Origin: Mytilus californianus
Lineage: Eukaryota > Mollusca > Bivalvia > Mytilida > Mytilidae
Reading direction: 5' to 3'
Length of the DNA stretch: 64,000 bases
NCBI RefSeq assembly: GCF_021869535.1
Contig: NW_026262690.1
Coordinates: 85,419,995-85,483,994 of the forward strand
The notes beneath the pieces were generated by a model. The model was given only the letters and a program-made list of their open reading frames with translations, was not told where the DNA came from and did no database searches. Position numbers and translations under genes: made by a program. The first letter of the stretch is position 1, and each line of letters opens with the position of its first letter. This document shows positions 57,431 through 64,000 of the stretch, in pieces.

Positions 57431-58262
57431 TAAGGGTTCCGCGGAACCCAGTGTCTCGCCTACTTTTGCTGTTAATCACAGGCTCAACAAAAATGAGGAA
57501 AAAAATTAATAAAAATATTCCTCTCTATACTATCTTTTGATTGTAAGTAGCTTCTGTCCAAGTTTGGTAAAAATCCAGGAAATGTTTTAAAAACTTAAAC
57601 TGCAGACTGTATGTAATGTTAACTGGAAAAAAAACTAAGTCCATTTATAAGTAAAACACGGAAAAAATGGAAAATAATTTCCTTCTAGATACTAGCTTTT
57701 AATCATAAACAAGCTTCTGTCCAAGTTTGGTACAAATCCAGGATAGTTTAAGAAAGTTGTTAAAATTTTAAAAACTTTAACCACAGAGTGAATGTAATGT
57801 TAACTGGCAGAAAAACTAAGTCCATTTATAAGTAAAATACGGAAAAAATGGAATTTTTTTTTTACCAAATTTACTTCTGGATACTATCTTATGATCATAA
57901 ACAAGGTTCTTTCCAAGTTTGGTAGAAATCCAGGATAGTTTAAGAAAGTTATTAAAATTTCAAAAACTTTAACCACAGAGTGAATGTAATGTTAACTGGC
58001 AGAAAAACTAAGTCCATTTATAAGTAAAATACGGAAAAAATGAATTTTTTTTTTTACAAAATTTACTTCTGGATACTATCTTATGATCATAAACAAGCTT
58101 CTGTCCACGTTTGGTAGAAATCCAGGATAGTTTAAGAAAGTTATTAAAATTTCAAAAACTTTAACCACAGAGTGAATATTTGTGGACGCCGCCGACGACG
58201 CCGACGGAATGTAGGATCGCTATGTCTCGCTTTTTCGACAAAAGTCGAAGGCTCGACAAAAA
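57430..58262 (+). mobile_element. Bivalve element with ~180-bp internal tandem units
   Basis: Begins 'gtgtctcgcctacttttgct' and ends 'gacaaaagtcgaaggctcga', the same kind of start and end as the 1-kb elements at 30284 and 35037 ('tgtctcgcc' ... 'gcaggctcgac'). The core repeats 'ctaagtccatttataagtaa' at 57635, 57816 and 58008 with units of ~180-190 bp. GC-rich tract 'gccgccgacgacgccgac' just before the end. Absent from the homologous place in unit 2. Confidence 0.7.
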
Positions 58263-59384
58263 TCAACCAATCCAATTTCAACAAGATGTTCTTCAACTAT
58301 ATCTTTTGTAAAATTATTCTTTAAAAAATATCACCTTGGTTACAAACCAAAATCAGCTAAAAATGACAAAAAAAGTGCAAAAAATATATTTCCAACTTCT
58401 TTAATTAAACTTCGTAAATTCCTCTGCATTTGAGCACCCTTGTCACATATCTTAAAGATATTAAAATTAACATGAAAGAAAAGGTTGTAAGGGGATTTAT
58501 TTACTGCAGACCATTCATCATCTTTTTAGTTTACACTAGAGAGGCATTTGCTATGGTAAGGTATTTTGAAACATTGCTAAAAAAAACAAAAATAATTAAA
58601 ATTTTTGCTAAGAAATTTAGTGGCAATATTCACATCGGCAGATTTAATTGCATTAACTACATGTATAAAGTAACTTGTAAAATTTGAAAGTATCTCAAAT
58701 CCTAAAATAACAAAAAGATGGCAAAAATATATACATTACAATTTGCAAAAAAAAAATACATTTCAATAATTGAACATTTTTTTTTCTTTTTTCTTTCTTT
58801 TTCTTTTAGATTATCCATTCTTAAACTGCTGGAAGTGTTTTGACTAGACATGAGTATAAACGGAAAATAGAAAGAATTTTTGTAATGTCAAATACAAGTT
58901 AACCTACAACTTCCAATCTTGTTGAAAATGGAGAATCTTTACATATTTTTTTTTTTTTTTGTAAAAAAATTATAAACATTTTCTCAAGCATACATAAAAA
59001 TAGTCTGAATTACATTCTTTACTGTTGCAGTTATATCCCACACAACCATTTTATGCAGCCACATTTATCTGAAAAAGAAATATACATTACTCATGAACAC
59101 TGAAATAATATTTAATGCAAAACAATTATAATTAACTGAGCATTACAATTATAATGTATAGAACATTTCTTTTTCTTTGTTATAAAGTGATTTGTTGACA
59201 TAAATTTTAAAGTACCAGTATTTCTTAGCAATAAAAGGATGAAAAACAAGTCATTGGCTGATGTCCTGACAAATATCTTTTTAACTTTGTTTTATAGCTA
59301 TATATAGTATATCAGGCTATTAACATACTTGAATTTTTTAACATTTAGTCATGTTGAACCTATATAGCTAACTATACAATATAG

Positions 59385-59475
59385 GTTTTGCTCATTGTTG
59401 AAGGCATAGGGTGACATTTAGTTGCATCCTCATCATTTGGTCTCTGGTTGATAGCTGTCTCATTGGCATATACAT
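59385..59475 (+). repeat. Mussel dispersed repeat fragment
   Basis: 'ttttgctcattgttgaaggc' ... 'catttggtctctggttgata' + 'gctgtctcattggca', a diverged copy of 4047-4160. In the intron between exons 3 and 4 of array copy 2; not seen in copy 3. Confidence 0.7.
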
Positions 59476-59814
59476 ACCACACTTACATATTTTCATATAT
59501 GGGGACAACTATAGATAACAAAAAACTGAAATCCCAAGATTTCGCATTATACATTATACTTTTTGACTTCCCTTATATATCTTTATATCTCCTTCTAAAT
59601 TGTTTATTCAACTATAAGTAAAGAAGACATTAATATGTAAAAAAAAGATTTACATCTGTGCCTAACAAAAATCTTGGGCTTTAAAATACTCTTGGATGAA
59701 AAGTTCATAAATCTATGTATTGATTCTTACCATAAAAGTCAGCTCCAATGCCCACTCCCAGCTTCAATCCTTACAGACAAGCTGTGATGCTAACCTGAAA
59801 TATAAAATGATAAT

Positions 59815-60185
59815 TCATTTATAAAACCCTGTAACTCGGAGACGTAAAATCTAAAATTTATAAAAATCGAAAGGGAGCTCATGTCAATAGATATAAACAA
59901 TTCACCACAATTTCTTGCAAGTTGGTGAAAGCATTCTTCGAGTTATTGTCCGAAAACTGGAAAACCCCCCTTTTTTTTAATGAATAAAACCCCATAACTC
60001 AATAACGTAAAATCTAAAATTTATAAAAAACGAAAGGGAGCTCACATCAATAGATATAAACAATGCACCAAAGTTTTATGCAAATTGGATAAAGCGTTTT
60101 TGAGTTAATGTCCGACATGTTGACGACGGACGGACAGACGGACAAAGGTATACCATAATACGTCCCGTAAACGGGCGTATAAAAA
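59815..60185. mobile_element. Repeat with two ~178-bp tandem units and 'acgtcccgt' end
   Basis: 'aacgtaaaatctaaaattta' + 'cgaaagggagctca' + 'caatagatataaac' occurs at about 59839 and 60005. The right end 'accataatacgtcccgt ... acgggcgtataaaa' matches 29680-29720. It splits exon-2/exon-3 intron sequence that is continuous in copy 3 (62573-62640), so its borders are defined by comparison. Confidence 0.7.
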
Positions 60186-61549
60186 CTGTTTAAAAGGTTC
60201 TTTGTTGGTATTATGTATGTATATTGAATAGATTGAATGATTGGTTGTTGGTTGCTTAAGGTCCAGTGGCAAATCATTAAATAGAAATAGTCTTAAAATG
60301 TGTTATATATGTCAAGAACATATGGATGAGACAGCAATCCAACAAGCCAACACATTTTTATGTAAACAATTCAGATCCTAAACTTTACTCTTATTTGGTT
60401 ACTGATATAATAATGAGTAGATTCCTGTAAAAAATCTTTTAAGTGTTCAAATCTTGTTTTTCCATAAAATATTTATAATACATTTGAGATTTCCAAAACA
60501 GGACTAACATACTGGTACATACCTTTGTATTAGCTGTAAAAGACCACCAAGTCTTATTCCCACACCATGAAAACATGTCTCAGAAAGAGCCTGAAATGAA
60601 ATTATAATCAACACATTATACATTTTGTAAATCAATTTATGTGTTACCGATAACCTAAAATTTACTAAATATTGTTCTGATTTCTTATTGCAGGTAGACG
60701 ATTGTTTAAAATCTTTTTTTTTTAAATCAATATAAAAGATAGAAAAGTAAAAAAACGTCAGATTTAAATTTAACTGCACAAAAAAATATCTAAATATTTT
60801 ACAAAGTTATCTCCCATTGAATGCAAAATCGTTTTTTAAATTGTACTGGTCTTTTCTTGAAGTTTAAACACTATTTTTAGGATTTGCTATTGATCTTTTA
60901 ATAGAAAATCTTGTTCATGTATCTTGTATCTTTAATACTAAACTGGTCAATTAATTCATCAATGGTGTTTTAAATGCAATATTTCAGAAGGGTCTGTTAT
61001 CTTAAAAGATCTGGCTAAAATAAACTTGCCTTTTCCATTTTCATGGTAAAGAGTCAGACTTGGTTGAAGATTTAATTGACCATCTTCCTAAGAGCTGCTA
61101 TCCTGGCTGACAAGGTGGTTCTTCTCAATATCTTATTGTCAATCTATGTTGTGTCCATTTGTTTTTAGAAAATAAAGTAACATACATAAAAATATCAGAT
61201 GCACTTTCAATTAATAAACTTTTTGAAAAATTTCACATAATTATTTTAAGTGACATAATTTTTCCCAGCCTAAATTTCTATTATCTAGAAAACATCTGAT
61301 ATGTAAAAAAGTGCATAAATGTGAGTATCCCAGTAAATAAAAATCTAACATTGAGGGAATTTCAAGTATTTGAAGTTAAACACAGTATAATAAATTACCT
61401 CCCTTTGACCTAAATTTCACCCTGTTAGAACTCCACATCTTTGTTATATATAACAAAAAAACATAAATAGTATACCGGTAATCAAAATAAAAAAATAATT
61501 AAATCACAAAAATTCAACACATTTCAATAACATATTTAGTGTGGATGGA

Positions 61550-61780
61550 GTAATGGTGGCTGAATGGTCAAAGTAGTTCAACTACTGTATCACTAGCCTG
61601 TCAACACTCTGAACCCTCACATTGAAGGTGTGTTTAACGTCAATCTTAATTGACTAGAGTTGCCAGTTTCTCTGTTGAAGGGGATGTTTTCACCAGGCTG
61701 TCTCCACAAATAAAAACTGGCAGCCAAGATATAGCAATTCATGCTGAAAGTGGTGTTAAATACCAAAAATCAATCAATCT
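61550..61780 (+). mobile_element. tRNA-type SINE, copy in unit 2/3 spacer
   Basis: 'tggtggctgaatggtc', 'actagcctgtcaacactctg', 'ggctgtctccacaaataaaa' + 'ctggcagccaagatatagca', 'gtggtgttaaataccaaaaatc' cut by length, and a tail 'aatcaatcaatc'. The ATCA-type tail and the 'gtggtgttaaa' box fit mollusc tRNA-derived SINEs. Same position relative to array exons as 57185-57430. Confidence 0.6.
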
Positions 61781-61929
61781 ACTTTCATCAAAACATTCTT
61801 CAACTATGCTTCTTGTAAAATATTCTTTAAATAATATACCCTTTGTTATAAACTCAGCTAAAAATGACACAAAGGTGAAAAAATATATTACAATTTGCAA
61901 AAATAAAAAACATTTCAATAATTGAACAT

Positions 61930-63690
61930 TTTTTTCTTTTTCTTTTTTTCTTTTATTTTCTTTTTCTTTTTTTTTAGATTCTCCATTCTTAAACTTCTGG
62001 AAGTGTTTTGCCTAGACATGAGTATGAACAGAAAATAGAAAGTAATTTTTGAAATTTCAAAGACCTATTAACCTACAACTTCCAATCTTGTTGAAAATGG
62101 AGAACCTGTACATAATTTTTTTTTTTTCTTTTTGTAAAAATTATAAACATTTTCTCAAACATACACAAAAATAGTCTGAATTACATTCTTTACTGTTACA
62201 GTAAAATCACATAGCCCTTTTATGCAGCCACAGTTACCTGAAAAAGAAATATACAGAATTAAACGTAATTGTCAAAATCTGAAAATTGAAACAATATCAA
62301 ATGCAAAATAATAAATAACTGGTCATTATAATCATGATTCATAAAACCTTTCTCTTACTTTGTTTAAAAGTGATTTGCGGATATATTTTTTGAACTACCA
62401 GTCTTTATTAGCAGAAAAGGATGAAAAACAAGTCAATGGTAGATGTCTAACATATTACTTTTTTACATATTGTTTTTTTTTGTATTGGTTCTTACCATAA
62501 AAGTCGGCTCCAATGCCCACTCCCAGCTTCAATCTTTACAGACAAGCTGTGATGCTAACCTGAAAAATAAAATGATTAGTCATTCAAGATTGTTTAAAAG
62601 GATCATTTTTGATATACTGTATGTATATTCCATATTTTGAATTATTGATTCATTTGATTGTTGGTTGCTAAATGTCCAGTGGCAAATTAAATAAAAGTCT
62701 ATAAATATGTAATAGAAGTTGAGAACAGCAAACCAGCATCCCAACAAACTTTTACATAAATCAGATAATTAAATTTACTCCTTTAAAGGCAATTAAAGAA
62801 AGCAAAGACTTCTTACCAAACTCCTACAAACCTTCACGCTTAGAGCACATGCTATTTCCAAATACATTTTATAATACTTTTTCTTTTTTCAAAACAGGAC
62901 TAACATACTGGTACATACCTTCGTATTAGCTGTATTAGACCACCAAGTCTTATTCCCACACCATGAAAACATATCACAGAAGAACCTAAAAAGAATTAAA
63001 AAAAAGATATTATATATTTTACAAATCCATTTCTCTATAAATATGAAGTCACTATATACAATGTAATGTTCTGATTTCTTACAAAATGTACACAATAGTC
63101 TCAACACAAGTTTGTAAGATAAACTGTTGACAGAGATGTCTCGCCTAGCAACGGAAAATGAAAAACATCTGATGATTAGCAACATTGCTAATTAATTCGA
63201 TAATTTGTTAGTAATGCAAATAAATACAAAATGTCATTGATCCATAGCAAGGAGTAACTATTAACCTGACTAAACAGAAAACTTGACATAATAAAAATAA
63301 AACAAGTCAAAGGTTTTTGTTTGGAATTTAACTGCACAAAAGTGATGTGCAAATTTAACAGTTATATCCCATTGAATGAACAAATCTTGCTGTTAATTGT
63401 ACTTGTCTCCCCTTGAAGTTTTAAATATTTTGATCGAAAATCTTGTTCAAGAAAACGGTAACTTAAATTTTAAAACTTATTAAAATTAATACATCAATGG
63501 TGTTTTGCATGCAGAAGATCAGAAGGGTGCTGGCGTGTTGTCTTAATATGCACTTCTTGTCGAATATTTCTAGAAAATGTATACAAATATTTGGCTTAAA
63601 TAAACTTGCCTTCTTAATTTCTTGGTAAAGCCTCAGACTTGGTTGAAGATTTATTTGACCATCTTCCTTGGAGCTGCTATCCTGGCTGCT
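61930..63690 (-). ncRNA. Spliced exon-array locus, copy 3
   Basis: Exon 1 ends at 63610 with a GC donor (AAGAAG|GCAAGT), as in copy 2; exon 2 62985-62919, 67 bp (TTTTTAG| ... CGAAG|GTATGT); exon 3 62559-62496, 64 bp; exon 4 from 62237. Exon 3 is nearly identical to copy 2 and has stops in all three frames. All splice edges are conserved although internal indels differ, which favours a spliced non-coding transcript. Further exons may lie right of the visible block. Confidence 0.4.
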
Positions 63691-63699
63691 TTCAAAGGT

Positions 63700-64000
63700 T
63701 TTCCATCATAGTTTTTTATGCTAATCAGTCCACTGAATCCATTTTATCTAAGTAATGAAATGTCCTTCCATTGTACATTATAAAAAGTACAATAGTCAAT
63801 AGTCACCAGAATGTTCCAAGGCATCTCATATTATTTTTCCAATCATGGAAACTGAAGAAATTCTCAACTTAAAATACAAATAATTTTTTTAAAAAGTACT
63901 GTAAAAATACCAGACATGCTTTTAAACAGTTAACTTGTATTTTGATAATTTACGAAATGTATTCTGTACCCCACAATTTCTTCCACTCATTAAAAGTATA
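63700..64000. other. Right edge, unassigned
   Basis: AT-rich DNA after the third array copy. It has no clear match to the upstream parts of copies 1 and 2, and no gene was recognised. Confidence 0.3.

Larger units (their letters stand above)
58790..61135 (-). ncRNA. Spliced exon-array locus, copy 2
   Basis: Exon 1 ends at 61030 with a GC donor (GAAAAG|GCAAGT); exon 2 60590-60523, 68 bp (ATTTCAG| ... CAAAG|GTATGT); exon 3 59794-59731, 64 bp (TTTCAG| ... TTATG|GTAAGA); exon 4 from 59068 (CTTTTTCAG|), about 280 bp, conserved with copy 3. A short frame MKMEKALSETCF...LLQLIQRLASQLVCKD would run from exon 1 to a stop in exon 3 (37 codons), but copy 3 lacks the ATG and has a 1-bp indel in exon 2, so coding is doubtful. 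An insertion (59815-60185) lies between exons 2 and 3. Confidence 0.4.
54490..63690 (-). repeat. Tandem triplication of a ~3-4-kb exon-bearing unit
   Basis: Blocks recur in the same order three times on the plus-strand map. The exon-4 edge is at 54547, 59068 and 62237; exon 3 at 54903, 59731 and 62496; exon 2 at 55206, 60523 and 62919; exon 1 near 56636, 61030 and 63610. Upstream DNA with 'attgagggaatttcaagtat' is at 57003 and 61352. Units 2 and 3 are close; unit 1 is more diverged and swollen by later insertions (55593-56148 and 57430-58262). Confidence 0.8.

Noticed and set aside
54490-63690. Intronic C/D-box snoRNA host gene
   Set aside because: A GATGATGA and CTGA pair is present in copy 1 (about 56730 and 56662), but the C-box is lost in copy 2 and no terminal stem pairs.
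1-64000. CRISPR arrays, operons or bacterial features
   Set aside because: Spliced exons, LINEs, SINE-like elements and hAT/Harbinger elements mark an animal genome; the regular repeats seen lack unique spacers.

Overview
The window is animal nuclear DNA, AT-rich and full of introns, and almost certainly from a marine mussel (Mytilus or a close relative). The host gene gives metazoan animal by homology. The dispersed repeats point to mussel: the family ending 'gttgtctcattggcaatc' + 'ataccacatcttctt' recurs at about 1-125, 4040-4165, 10735-10850, 29725-29850, 34515-34560, 52420-52540 and 59385-59470. The genus is an inference from memory of such repeats, not a database result.

Positions 1-27.8 kb hold one recognisable host gene on the minus strand: POLE2, the B subunit of DNA polymerase epsilon. 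Thirteen coding exons were found. They join without a frame error into 437 codons from the start ATG at 27753 to an exon end at 375; the last ~90 codons lie left of the window. An E2F-type site (TTTCCCGC) sits just upstream of the ATG, as expected for an S-phase gene. The introns are packed with mobile DNA: two hAT elements with perfect 8-bp target duplications, a decayed Crypton-like tyrosine recombinase, a decayed hAT transposase with a large insertion, a ~121-bp tandem satellite invaded by a LINE tail, and several fold-back elements.

Positions 28-48.6 kb hold no recognisable host gene. This is a repeat graveyard: a TAA-flanked Harbinger-type MITE, two copies of a ~1.05-kb bivalve element with internal tandem units, a degenerate LINE fragment, and a decayed PIF/Harbinger transposon with both of its proteins (DDE transposase on minus, MADF/BESS-like protein on plus). 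A TTAA-flanked element has landed inside the second protein's reading frame. There are also several perfect palindromic MITEs, a Mutator-like element with ~150-bp inverted repeats and 9-bp target duplications that carries its own 128-bp insertion, and a 5'-truncated LINE on the minus strand.

Positions 48.6-54.4 kb are mostly degenerate tandem-type repeats. Positions 54.5-64 kb contain the most puzzling structure: three tandem diverged copies of a locus with short exon-like blocks on the minus strand. The splice signals hold while the reading frame does not, which suggests a duplicated spliced non-coding RNA or a fast-decaying small-peptide gene. A tRNA-type SINE lies at the same relative place between copies 1/2 and 2/3, so it predates the duplication.

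All identifications rest on reading the translated sequence and known family motifs; no database search was possible.
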